A stretch of DNA of 64,000 bases, from NCBI GenBank assembly GCA_903882935.1, contig CAIRZB010000012.1, forward strand, positions 62,001 to 126,000, given 5' to 3'. Shown in pieces: positions 9,712 through 18,288 of the stretch. Every line of letters starts with the position of its first letter. The first letter of the stretch is position 1. The position numbers and the translations under genes were made by a program. The notes beneath the pieces were generated by a model, which saw only the letters and a program-made list of their open reading frames with translations, was not told the origin of the DNA and did no database searches. Source of the DNA: an uncultured Parafilimonas sp. (GTDB taxonomy: Bacteria; Bacteroidota; Bacteroidia; Chitinophagales; Chitinophagaceae).

Positions 9712-11481
9712 ATGAACAATTTTAAAGAAAAGGCAAACCTCATTTGGAGTATTGCAGACTTACTGCGCGGGCATTATAAACAGGCTGATTATGGCAAGGT
9801 TATTTTACCGTTAACGGTCTTGCGCCGGCTTGACCTGGTATTAGCCCCTACAAAACCCGCCGTGCTGGAGGCTTACCAAAAACATAAAGACAAAAAGCCT
9901 GAGGTGCTGGAACCTATACTTAACAGCGTGGCAAGGGTTAAATTTCACAACAGAAGCAGGTTTGATTTTAAACTATTGGCATCCGACCCAAACAACATCG
10001 CCGCCAACCTCCGCAATTACATCAACGGCTTTAGCATAAGTGCAAAGGAAATTATTGATTATTTCAGCTTTGAAGACCAGATAAAAAAATTAGACGAATA
10101 CGACCTGCTGTATGTTATCATACAACGTTTTGCCGACCCGCAAACGGAGAAGAACTTTAAAGTGGACAACCCTTTGGACATGGGGTATGTTTTTGAAGAA
10201 CTGATAAGAAAGTTTGCCGAACTATCCAACGAAACCGCAGGGGAGCATTTCACGCCAAGGGAAGTGATACGGTTGATGGTGAACCTGCTGTTTGTAAACG
10301 ACCGGGATATTTTAAGGAAAGAAGGCATTGTAAAAACCCTGTACGACCCCGCCTGCGGCACCGGCGGCATGCTTTCAGTGGCAGAAGAGTACCTTTATGA
10401 GCTTAACCCCAATGCGAAACTTGAATTGTTCGGGCAGGAAATTAACCCCGAATCTTACGCCATCTGCAAATCGGATATGCTTATTAAAGGGCAGAACCCT
10501 GCCAATATAAAGTTTGGCAACACCTTTACCCAGGATGGTTTGGAAAGGGAAACTTTTGACTACATGCTTAGCAACCCGCCTTTTGGGGTTGATTGGAAAA
10601 AAGCCGAAAAATATATAAGGGATGAGTTTGCCAATAAAGGTTTTGGCGGCCGGTTTGGCGCAGGGGTGCCAGCCATAAGCGACGGCTCGCTGCTGTTTTT
10701 ACAGCACATGGTTAGCAAGATGAAGCGCAGCAGCGGTGGCAGCCGCATAGCCATAGTATTTAATGGCTCCCCGCTGTTTAGCGGCAGCGCGGGCAGCGGC
10801 CCCAGCGACATACGCAAATGGATTATGGAGAATGATATGCTGGAAGCCATTATTGCAATGCCCGACCAGTTGTTTTATAACACCGGCATAGGCACTTATA
10901 TTTGGATTGTTACGGACCGCAAAAACAAAGAGCGCAAAGGCAAGGTGCAGTTGATAAATGCCACCGGCAGCGACAAGGATGATAAAGACAACCCATACTA
11001 TATAAAAATGTTACGTAGCCTTGGCAACAAGCGCAAGGAAATTGGCGACGGCAAGGATGGCAAGCCCGATCAGGTTAAAGCCATAACCGAGCTATATGGG
11101 GCATTTAAGGAGAATGATTATTGTAAAATTTTTGACAACGCAGATTTTGGCTACAGCCGTATTACCGTTGAACGGCCAAAACGGAATGAAGCAGGGGATA
11201 TTGAAAAGGACCGCAAGGGCAACCCTGTACCCGACGCCGATCTGCGGGATTATGAAAACATACCGTTGAAAGAAGATATTGAAACCTATTTTAAACGCGA
11301 AGTATTGCCGCATTTGCCCGATGCATGGATTGACCACGGCAAAACCAAAATTGGCTATGAGATAAATTTTACAAAATATTTTTACAGGTACAAACCATTG
11401 CGCAGCCTGGAAGAAATACGCAAACAGATACTGGCATTGGAGAAAGAAACAGAGGGGATGATTGCGGAGGTGCTTAAATAA
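9712..11481 (+). CDS. hsdM: Type I restriction-modification DNA methyltransferase subunit
   Basis: This 589-residue N6-adenine methyltransferase subunit has an N-terminal helical HsdM_N region and the motif FTPREVIRLMVNLL before the catalytic domain. The SAM-binding DPACGTGGM starts at residue 212, and the catalytic NPPF is at residues 288-291. Length is normal to slightly long. It would methylate adenine with HsdS and, with HsdR, form the restriction complex. The usual order hsdM-hsdS-hsdR is kept, but a RAYT gene and REP palindromes lie between it and hsdS, so translation coupling with hsdS is lost. Confidence 0.97.
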   Translation: MNNFKEKANLIWSIADLLRGHYKQADYGKVILPLTVLRRLDLVLAPTKPAVLEAYQKHKDKKPEVLEPILNSVARVKFHNRSRFDFKLLASDPNNIAANLRNYINGFSISAKEIIDYFSFEDQIKKLDEYDLLYVIIQRFADPQTEKNFKVDNPLDMGYVFEELIRKFAELSNETAGEHFTPREVIRLMVNLLFVNDRDILRKEGIVKTLYDPACGTGGMLSVAEEYLYELNPNAKLELFGQEINPESYAICKSDMLIKGQNPANIKFGNTFTQDGLERETFDYMLSNPPFGVDWKKAEKYIRDEFANKGFGGRFGAGVPAISDGSLLFLQHMVSKMKRSSGGSRIAIVFNGSPLFSGSAGSGPSDIRKWIMENDMLEAIIAMPDQLFYNTGIGTYIWIVTDRKNKERKGKVQLINATGSDKDDKDNPYYIKMLRSLGNKRKEIGDGKDGKPDQVKAITELYGAFKENDYCKIFDNADFGYSRITVERPKRNEAGDIEKDRKGNPVPDADLRDYENIPLKEDIETYFKREVLPHLPDAWIDHGKTKIGYEINFTKYFYRYKPLRSLEEIRKQILALEKETEGMIAEVLK

Positions 11482-11602
11482 AAAATCCGGCTTCATCACC
11501 AGCATCTTATCTGGGACAGGAAAATCATGGACCGTATGATGTAAATACACAAATATTTAGCAAAGGTGAATACAATAATTTCATTAAAGACGATATAATA
11601 GG

Positions 11603-11634
11603 AAAGCCCCATCGGGGCGAAATTTTGGTAGCAG
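11603..11634 (+). repeat. REP palindrome, TTTTGGTAG type, forward
   Basis: GCCCC-ATC-GGGGC followed by GAAATTTTGGTAGCAGC. The same tail follows the other palindromes of the array downstream of the RAYT gene, so this is the upstream boundary element of the RAYT unit. Confidence 0.8.
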
Positions 11635-11659
11635 CAAGAAAAGTATAAAATTTCAAAAA

Positions 11660-11680
11660 GGCCCAGGGGGCCGACATTTT
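11660..11680 (+). repeat. REP palindrome, GACATTTT type, forward, abutting the RAYT start
   Basis: GGCCC-AGG-GGGCC followed by GACATTTT, ending four bases before the RAYT start codon. It replaces any normal ribosome binding site, so it may hold down RAYT translation. Confidence 0.75.
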
Positions 11681-11684
11681 CGTT

Positions 11685-12146
11685 ATGCCTAATACATATT
11701 CACAAATATCAATCCATAGCGTGTTTGCTGTACAAAACAGGGGTAATTTTATTGTAAGCGGTTGGCGCGACGATTTGCATAAATATATTGCCGGCATTAT
11801 TGCCGAAAAAGGGGCAAAACCCTTGGCGGTTGGCGGCTGGAAAGACCATGTGCATATATTTTTTGGCATGCCTGTTACCACCTGCATCTCCGATTTTGTG
11901 GGTGCCGTAAAAGCAAGCAGCAGTAAATGGGTTAACGACCAACAATTGGTTAAAGGCAAATTTCAGTGGCAATCGGGGTATGGTGCATTCTCTTATGCCA
12001 AAAGCCAAAGGGATGTTGTTATACAGTATATTATGAACCAGGAACAACACCATAAAACAAAAACATTTAAAGAAGAATACTTAAAAATGCTTACCGATTT
12101 TGAGGTGGATTACGAAGACAAATACCTGTTTGAGTTTTATGATTGA
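11685..12146 (+). mobile_element. REP-associated tyrosine transposase (IS200-like Y1, RAYT)
   Basis: A 153-residue HUH single-strand DNA transposase: the metal-binding His pair is His55/His57 in KDHVHIFFG and the nucleophile is Tyr115 in VIQYIMNQEQHHK. This matches IS200/Y1 enzymes domesticated as RAYTs. It is flanked on both sides by palindromes sharing TTTTGGTAG or GACATTTT tails, the expected substrate of such enzymes. The unit interrupts the hsdM-hsdS junction without breaking either ORF. The coding sequence appears intact, including both His and the Tyr, so the enzyme may be active. It would nick and rejoin REP hairpins rather than move as a classical IS, as no terminal inverted repeats were seen. 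Confidence 0.9.
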
Positions 12147-12152
12147 GGGTAT

Positions 12153-13095
12153 AAAAATGTCGCCCCGATGGGGCTTAGAGGTGTTTATGAGATAGAAACT
12201 TGGCTACCAAAATATCGACCCTATGGGCCTGAAAGACAGGCGGTTTTGATATAGTTTGGTTGCCAAGTGACGTTTTGCGACTGACTAATGGCATTATCAG
12301 AAAAAGTGATTACAGCAGGACAATCACTTTTGAAATCTGTTGCTTTTTTAAAGCCGCAGCGCGGCGGCATTTTGGTAGAAGCCGAGCAATCGATTATGGG
12401 AAAAAGCCCTCCGCGGCGGGGCTTGGTGAATGTGTATGAGATATAATTTGGCTACCAAAATATCGGCCCTATGGGCCTGAAATACAGGCGGATTTGTTAG
12501 CGTTTGGTTGCCAAGTGACGTTTTGCGACTGACTAATGGCATTACCAGAAAAAGTGATTACAGCAGGACAATCACTTTTGAAATCTGTTGCTTTTTTAAA
12601 GCCGCAGAGCGGCGGCATTTTGGTAGAAGCAGAGCAATCGATTCGGAAAAAAGCCCGGTAAGGGCGACATTTTTGGGTTGATTTTAAATTTTATGATTGA
12701 AGGTATAAAAATGGCGCCCAGATGGGGCTTGGTGAATGTGTATGAGATATAATTTGGCTACTACTACCAAAATATCGGCCCTATGGGCTTGAAAGGCTGG
12801 TGGATTTGCTATAGTTTGGTTGCGATATAAAGTTTTGCCGCCAAGGATGGCAGTGCCAGAAAAAAGGCAATTAACAACGAGAAATTACTTTTAAACTTGT
12901 AACTACATAAAGCCGCAGCGCGGCGGCATTTTGGTAGAAGCAGAGCAATCGATTAGGGGAAAAAGCCAGATAAGGGCGACATTTTTGGGTTGTTTGTCTC
13001 TTATGATTGAGGTGTAAAATGTCGCCCCTAAGGGGCTTCGGGATAACGATGAAATAAAAAATTGGCTACCAAAATATCGGCCCTATGGGCCTGAA
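12153..13095. repeat. REP/BIME array downstream of RAYT
   Basis: At least thirteen palindromes in alternating orientation fill the space between RAYT and hsdS. Reverse TTTTGGTAG copies begin at 12200, 12448, 12754 and 13062 (each with GGCCC-TAT-GGGCC). Forward copies are at 12351, 12599 and 12909 (GCCGC-nnn-GCGGC, then GCATTTTGGTAGAAGC). Copies with the GACATTTT tail lie at 12153 (rev), 12651 (fwd), 12705 (rev), 12963 (fwd) and 13013 (rev). Units of 248, 306 and 308 bases repeat almost exactly, including a non-palindromic core with AAAGTGATT/AATCACTTT at about 12301 and 12550. This is a RAYT-linked bacterial interspersed mosaic element. No gene lies in it. Confidence 0.88.
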
Positions 13096-13217
13096 AGACA
13101 GCCGGATTTGTTAGCGTTTAGATGCCATATAAAGCTTGTTTACTGAAGATAGCATCGCAATTGATGCTAACAACAAAACCTTTTATTGCAAAACAGCCAG
13201 TTGAAAAAAATGAAATA

Positions 13218-15089
13218 ATGAAGCGTTACGAAAAATATAAACAAACAGATATTGAATGGATTGGCGAAATACCGCAGCATTGGGAGGTGAAGAAATTGAA
13301 GTATTTGGCGTTGGTTCAGCCAAGTAATGTAAATAAAAAGTCTGTTGATGGCGAAACCCCGGTTTTACTATGCAATTATATGGATGTTTACAAAAATAAT
13401 TTTATTGATAGTTCAATAAAATTTATGGAAGCAACAGCCACCCAAAACGAAATAGAAAAATTTATTTTGAAGAAAGGCGATGTGTTGGTGACGAAGGATT
13501 CTGAAACCCCCGATGATATAGCCAATCCTGCTTATGTAGTTAGAAATTTCGAAAACGTAATATGCGGTTATCATTTAACCCAGATACGTGCAAATAAAGA
13601 CTTGGCGGGCAAATATTTGTTTAGGCTATTTCAAGAACACACATTTAAGGCACAGTTTGAGGTGGCAGCCAATGGCGTAACAAGGTACGCTTTGAGTGTT
13701 AATGATTTTGCCGATGCTTTTATACCCTTGCCCCCTTACAATGAACAAACCGCCATTGCCAATTATTTGGATGAAAAAACGGCACAAATAGATACATTGA
13801 TTGCCAATAAACAACGGCTAATTGAATTGTTGAAAGAAGAACGGATGGCGTTTATAAATGAGGCCGTAAGTGGGGAAGGCAAGAATTGGGAGAATAAGAA
13901 GTTATCTCATGGCTTTAAGAAGATAGGCAGCGGTACCACGCCTGCTTCGGGCAACGATATTTATTACAATGGCACAATAAATTGGCTGCAGACAGGTGAT
14001 TTAAACGACGGAGAAATAAATTCAACGAACAAAAAAATTACCGAAAAGGCAGTTGAAGATTATTCATCCCTAAGGGAATATCCAAAAGGGAGTTTAGTGA
14101 TTGCTATGTACGGAGCCACTATTGGAAAAGTCGGGATACTTAATATTGCTACAACAACAAATCAAGCGTGCTGCGTTCTTTCCGAGCCAACTTCTTTTAA
14201 TATTATGTTTGTTTTTTACTGGTTTTTGGGAAATAAAGATTTTATAGTTTCAAAATCATATGGAGGCGGCCAACCAAATATAAGTCAAGAACTTATAAGG
14301 GGGTTACGTTTACCTTGTCCAACCATAGTGCAGCAGGTTGTAATTGTTAAGAATATCCAAGCCGAAGTAAATCGTATCGACAGCATTATTTCAAAAATAG
14401 AGCAAGAGATAGAATTAATGCTTGAATACCGTACAGCATTAGTAAGTGAAATTTTAATGGGCAAAATAAGGGTAACTGACGTATCCACAGTTATCGAAAT
14501 GCCATCAAAGCAGGTGGCTTTGGCGGCAGAGATAATGAGCCAGTTGTATGAAGAAAAATCTTTCGGAAGGGTTAAATTTCAAAAGATTCTATATTTATGT
14601 GAATATGCCTGCAATTTGGAAGGCATGGAATCAAATTATTGTAAGGCGGCGGCGGGGCCATTGGACGAAGAACTGCTTACGAAAATTGAAAAAGAATTAA
14701 AACGACTGCAATGGGTTGATACTTCTTCATCCCCTTCAACTAAATTTAAAGAACGGATCAACTACTCGTTAATGCCTAAATTAAATGATTACAAAAAGTG
14801 GTACGCTAAATATTGGTCAGGCAATAACGAAAACATTCAGCATATTATTGGTCTTCTGCGTTTTGCGAATTCAGAAAATTGCGAAATGATAGCAACATTA
14901 TTTGCAGCATGGAACGATTTAATAATAAAAGCATATGGTGCCCCAAGTGACAGCTTGATTATAAAGGAAGTATTTGAATGGCATGAGCGTAAAAAACGCC
15001 TAACTAAGGAGCAATGGCAAAAGGAGCTTGATTTTATGCGTAAACAAAATATTATACCCAAGGGATTTGGAAAACTTACAATTGCTTGA
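13218..15089 (+). CDS. hsdS: Type I restriction specificity subunit with C-terminal Panacea/SocA-like extension
   Basis: The open frame reaches back to 13122 in REP sequence, but ATG 13218 (MKRYEKYKQTDIEWIGEIPQHW) is the standard HsdS N-terminus. TRD1 covers about residues 1-200 and ends in LPPYNEQTAIANYLDEKTAQID. TRD2 covers about 225-420 (GSGTTPASGN, GGGQPNISQELIRGL, LMEYRT-like helix LMLEYRTALVSEILMGKI). The two TRDs plus conserved helices define the bipartite target, which cannot be read from sequence. The protein is about 623 residues, some 190 longer than usual. The extra part (about 430-623) contains SFGRVKFQKILYLCEYACN and AAAGPLDEELL, like the KLxKLLYxx...GP signature of DUF4065/Panacea proteins. 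It overlaps hsdR by one base. Confidence 0.93.
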   Translation: MKRYEKYKQTDIEWIGEIPQHWEVKKLKYLALVQPSNVNKKSVDGETPVLLCNYMDVYKNNFIDSSIKFMEATATQNEIEKFILKKGDVLVTKDSETPDDIANPAYVVRNFENVICGYHLTQIRANKDLAGKYLFRLFQEHTFKAQFEVAANGVTRYALSVNDFADAFIPLPPYNEQTAIANYLDEKTAQIDTLIANKQRLIELLKEERMAFINEAVSGEGKNWENKKLSHGFKKIGSGTTPASGNDIYYNGTINWLQTGDLNDGEINSTNKKITEKAVEDYSSLREYPKGSLVIAMYGATIGKVGILNIATTTNQACCVLSEPTSFNIMFVFYWFLGNKDFIVSKSYGGGQPNISQELIRGLRLPCPTIVQQVVIVKNIQAEVNRIDSIISKIEQEIELMLEYRTALVSEILMGKIRVTDVSTVIEMPSKQVALAAEIMSQLYEEKSFGRVKFQKILYLCEYACNLEGMESNYCKAAAGPLDEELLTKIEKELKRLQWVDTSSSPSTKFKERINYSLMPKLNDYKKWYAKYWSGNNENIQHIIGLLRFANSENCEMIATLFAAWNDLIIKAYGAPSDSLIIKEVFEWHERKKRLTKEQWQKELDFMRKQNIIPKGFGKLTIA

Positions 15090-18000
15090 TGAATAACAAT
15101 ACCCACCTTGAAAGCACGTTTGAATCTGCGATTATTGACAGCCTTTGCAACAACGGCTGGGAGCATAGCGAGGCGTATGATTTCAGCAAAGATTTGGCGT
15201 TGGATAAAAAAGCAGTACTATCATTCATACAATTATCGCAACCCAAGGATTGGGCAAAATTAACGGCTTATTACAAAGAGGACGCCGAGAGCAAGTTTTT
15301 TCAAAGACTTTTTAAGGAGCTTGATTTACGCGGCATGCTGGATGTGTTGCGCCATGGTATTACGGACAGTGGCATAAAATTTAAACTGGCCTATTTTAAG
15401 CCAGACAGTACCCTTAACGCAGAAACTATAAAGCAATATAGATATAACAAACTATATGTAACAAGGCAGGTGTATTTCAGCACCAAAAACAATAAAAGCA
15501 TTGATTTGCTGTTGGCCCTTAACGGCCTGCCCGTGGCCACTATTGAACTTAAAAACCACTTTACCGGCCAAACAGTAAACGAGGCCATGGAGCAGTACCG
15601 CACTGCGCGTGATTCCCGGGAACTGTTATTCCTGTTTAAAAAAAGGGCGTTGGTGCATTTTACGGTTGACCCTGACGAGGTGTACCTTACCACCAAGTTG
15701 GATAATGTAAACACCCGTTTTATACCCTTTAACAAGGGCTTTAATAATGGCGCTGGAAACCCACCTGCCCAAAACTACTTAACGTACCGGGTGGCGTATT
15801 TTTACGAGGAGGTATTGCAGCCAGATAGTTGGTTAGAAATTATCGGGCGTTTTTTACACATACAAAAAAAAGCCTATAAGGTTGATGGCAAGGAATATTA
15901 CCGGGAGGAATTATTGTTCCCTCGGTACCATCAAATTGATGTGGTGCGCAGGCTTACCGCCAGTGCCAAAGCCATCGGCGCGGGGCATAATTACCTTATA
16001 CAGCACTCCGCAGGCAGCGGCAAAAGCAATTCCATCGCGTGGCTGGCCTATCGTTTAAGCAGCGTGTATAATGCTGACGATGCCCGCGTATTTGATTCTG
16101 TGATAGTGATTACCGACCGCAACGTGCTTGACCAGCAGCTACAAAACACCATATACCAGTTTGAGCATAAGCAGGGCGTGGTGCTACCCGTGGAAGACAA
16201 TGCCGAACAGTTAGCCAATGCCATAAAAAGCGGGGTGAATATTATCATCACCACCTTGCAAAAATTTCCGTTTGCCTTAAGGCACCTGTCCGAAATACCC
16301 GATAGAAACTATGCGGTTATTATTGACGAAGCCCATAGCAGCCAAGGCGGCGAGGCCAGCCGCAAAATGACGGAGGCATTGGCCGGCAAAAATGTAACAC
16401 CGGAGGAGGCAGAAACAATTGAAGCCACCATTGAGAACGAAGAAAAAGATGAAGAAGATATTATTAGGGAGGTAATACAAAAAAGGGGGCCGCAAAAAAA
16501 CATCAGTATTTTTGCCTTCACTGCCACACCTAAAGCCAAAACGTTGGAAGTGTTTGGCAACACGGATGCAGCAGGCAAGCCAAAGCCCTTCCATCTCTAC
16601 TCCATGCGGCAGGCCATTGAAGAAGGCTTCATATTGGATGTGTTGAAAAACTATACTTCTTACAAAGAATACTATCAGTTCTCCAAAGAAATTGAAGACG
16701 ACCCCTTGCTAAACAAAGGCAAGGCCGTTAAGGCCATCGGCAAGTTTAAATCGCTGCACCCGGTTAGCATCGCCCAAAAAACAGCCGTAATGGTGGAGCA
16801 TTTCAGGCATATCACCATGAAAAAAATAGGCGGCAAGGCAAAAGCCATGGTGGTAACAGCATCACGCAAGCATGCCCTGCGCTACTACTTGGAATTTATT
16901 GATTACATAAAAGAAAAAGGCTACGACCAAGAACCCAACAGGATAAGGGCACTGGTTGCTTTTTCAGGCTCATTGGTAGACGATTTTTACCCCGATGGGG
17001 TTACGGAGGCCGAACTGAACGGCTTTGGCGAGAGGGAGCTGCCTGAAAAATTTGAATCAGAAGACTACCAAGTGCTATTGGTGGCAGATAAATACCAAAC
17101 TGGTTTTGACCAGCCACTGCTGCACACCATGTATGTTGATAAAAAGCTGTCCGGGGTTAAAGCAGTGCAAACACTGTCGCGCCTAAACAGAACCTGCCCC
17201 GGTAAGGAAGATACGTTTATTTTAGACTTTGCTAACGACAGGGAAACGATTATCGAATCGTTCCAGCCCTATTACGAGCTGACCACCATGGTGGAAAAAA
17301 CCGACCCCAACCATTTGTACGACTTAAAGGGGAGGCTGGATGTTGCCAATGTGTATTACCAGTCGGAAGTTGATGCGTTTGCGAGAGTGTTTTACAAGCC
17401 CGGCAATACATCCATAAAAGACCAAGGCGAGATGTACGCCCACATTGACCCTGCCGTTGACCGGTTTAAGCTAATACCCGAAGAACCACAAGATGAATTT
17501 AAGAACGGGTTAACCGCATTTGTGCGCTTATATTCTTTTCTATCGCAAATAATGCCGTTCCAAGATGTGGATTTGGAAAAGCTTTATTCCTACGGGCGTT
17601 TTTTGTTGAACAAACTGCCCAAAAGCGATTATACGGAACGGCTGAAGTTAGACAATGAAGTGGCACTGGAATATTACCGGCTGCAAAAAATTGGAGAAGG
17701 TGATTTGGTATTAAAGGTGCAAGGCGAACAGGCACTTGACCCCACTACGGAGGCGGGATTGAGCAGGGCCAAAGAAGAAAAAGAAAAGCTTTCCAATATT
17801 ATCGGGGTGCTGAATAAAAAATATGGCACTGATTTTACCGATGCAGACAGGCTTTATTTTGCACAGTTAGAACAAGCTTTGTATGAGAACGACGATTTGA
17901 AAAAGCGTGCGCAAAACAATCCTATCGAAAATTTCAAATATGCTTTTGAGGATGTGTTTATACAAACCCTCATCGACCGCATGGAAGCCAACCAGGAAAT

Positions 18001-18100
18001 ATTTGATAAACTAATGGAAAACTCCGACTTTAAAACCGACGTGAAGGAATGGTTAACCAAAAAAATATACCAGCGTTTTAATGACAAAGAAGTTGCTTAA
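15089..18100 (+). CDS. hsdR: Type I restriction endonuclease, DNA translocase/nuclease subunit
   Basis: ATG 15089 overlaps the hsdS stop (TGATG), a translational-coupling arrangement; a TTG three bases upstream is in frame but not needed. The 1003-residue protein has an N-terminal PD-ExK nuclease (about residues 135-156, with Glu153 and Lys155 in VATIELKN). The SF2 translocase core has Walker A HSAGSGKSNSIAW (about 310), DEAH at 413 (VIIDEAHSSQGG), motif III FAFTATPKAKTLE, QTGFDQPLLHTMYVDK and LSRLNRT. A C-terminal helical domain follows. It translocates unmethylated DNA and cleaves at a distance with HsdM and HsdS. It appears complete, so the system should be functional. Confidence 0.97.
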   Translation: MNNNTHLESTFESAIIDSLCNNGWEHSEAYDFSKDLALDKKAVLSFIQLSQPKDWAKLTAYYKEDAESKFFQRLFKELDLRGMLDVLRHGITDSGIKFKLAYFKPDSTLNAETIKQYRYNKLYVTRQVYFSTKNNKSIDLLLALNGLPVATIELKNHFTGQTVNEAMEQYRTARDSRELLFLFKKRALVHFTVDPDEVYLTTKLDNVNTRFIPFNKGFNNGAGNPPAQNYLTYRVAYFYEEVLQPDSWLEIIGRFLHIQKKAYKVDGKEYYREELLFPRYHQIDVVRRLTASAKAIGAGHNYLIQHSAGSGKSNSIAWLAYRLSSVYNADDARVFDSVIVITDRNVLDQQLQNTIYQFEHKQGVVLPVEDNAEQLANAIKSGVNIIITTLQKFPFALRHLSEIPDRNYAVIIDEAHSSQGGEASRKMTEALAGKNVTPEEAETIEATIENEEKDEEDIIREVIQKRGPQKNISIFAFTATPKAKTLEVFGNTDAAGKPKPFHLYSMRQAIEEGFILDVLKNYTSYKEYYQFSKEIEDDPLLNKGKAVKAIGKFKSLHPVSIAQKTAVMVEHFRHITMKKIGGKAKAMVVTASRKHALRYYLEFIDYIKEKGYDQEPNRIRALVAFSGSLVDDFYPDGVTEAELNGFGERELPEKFESEDYQVLLVADKYQTGFDQPLLHTMYVDKKLSGVKAVQTLSRLNRTCPGKEDTFILDFANDRETIIESFQPYYELTTMVEKTDPNHLYDLKGRLDVANVYYQSEVDAFARVFYKPGNTSIKDQGEMYAHIDPAVDRFKLIPEEPQDEFKNGLTAFVRLYSFLSQIMPFQDVDLEKLYSYGRFLLNKLPKSDYTERLKLDNEVALEYYRLQKIGEGDLVLKVQGEQALDPTTEAGLSRAKEEKEKLSNIIGVLNKKYGTDFTDADRLYFAQLEQALYENDDLKKRAQNNPIENFKYAFEDVFIQTLIDRMEANQEIFDKLMENSDFKTDVKEWLTKKIYQRFNDKEVA

Positions 18101-18288
18101 ACATGCCGCCGCCTACGGAGCTTAGGGATACCCAATTTATTTTGTTCGCTGGCCTCTGCATCCTTTTCAATCGGTGCAGCCCATAGGACGGTGCTCCCAT
18201 GCTCCCCATTGTTCCAACCGCCCCAGTGAGTGACACAACTGCCGATGCTATGAAAAGCCACCGCCGGGTCGCCAAGTAATTAGCCAAC

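Noticed and set aside
12153-13095. CRISPR-like array
   Set aside because: Repeat units alternate in orientation, have variable spacing and palindromic cores, and no cas gene is near; this is a REP array.
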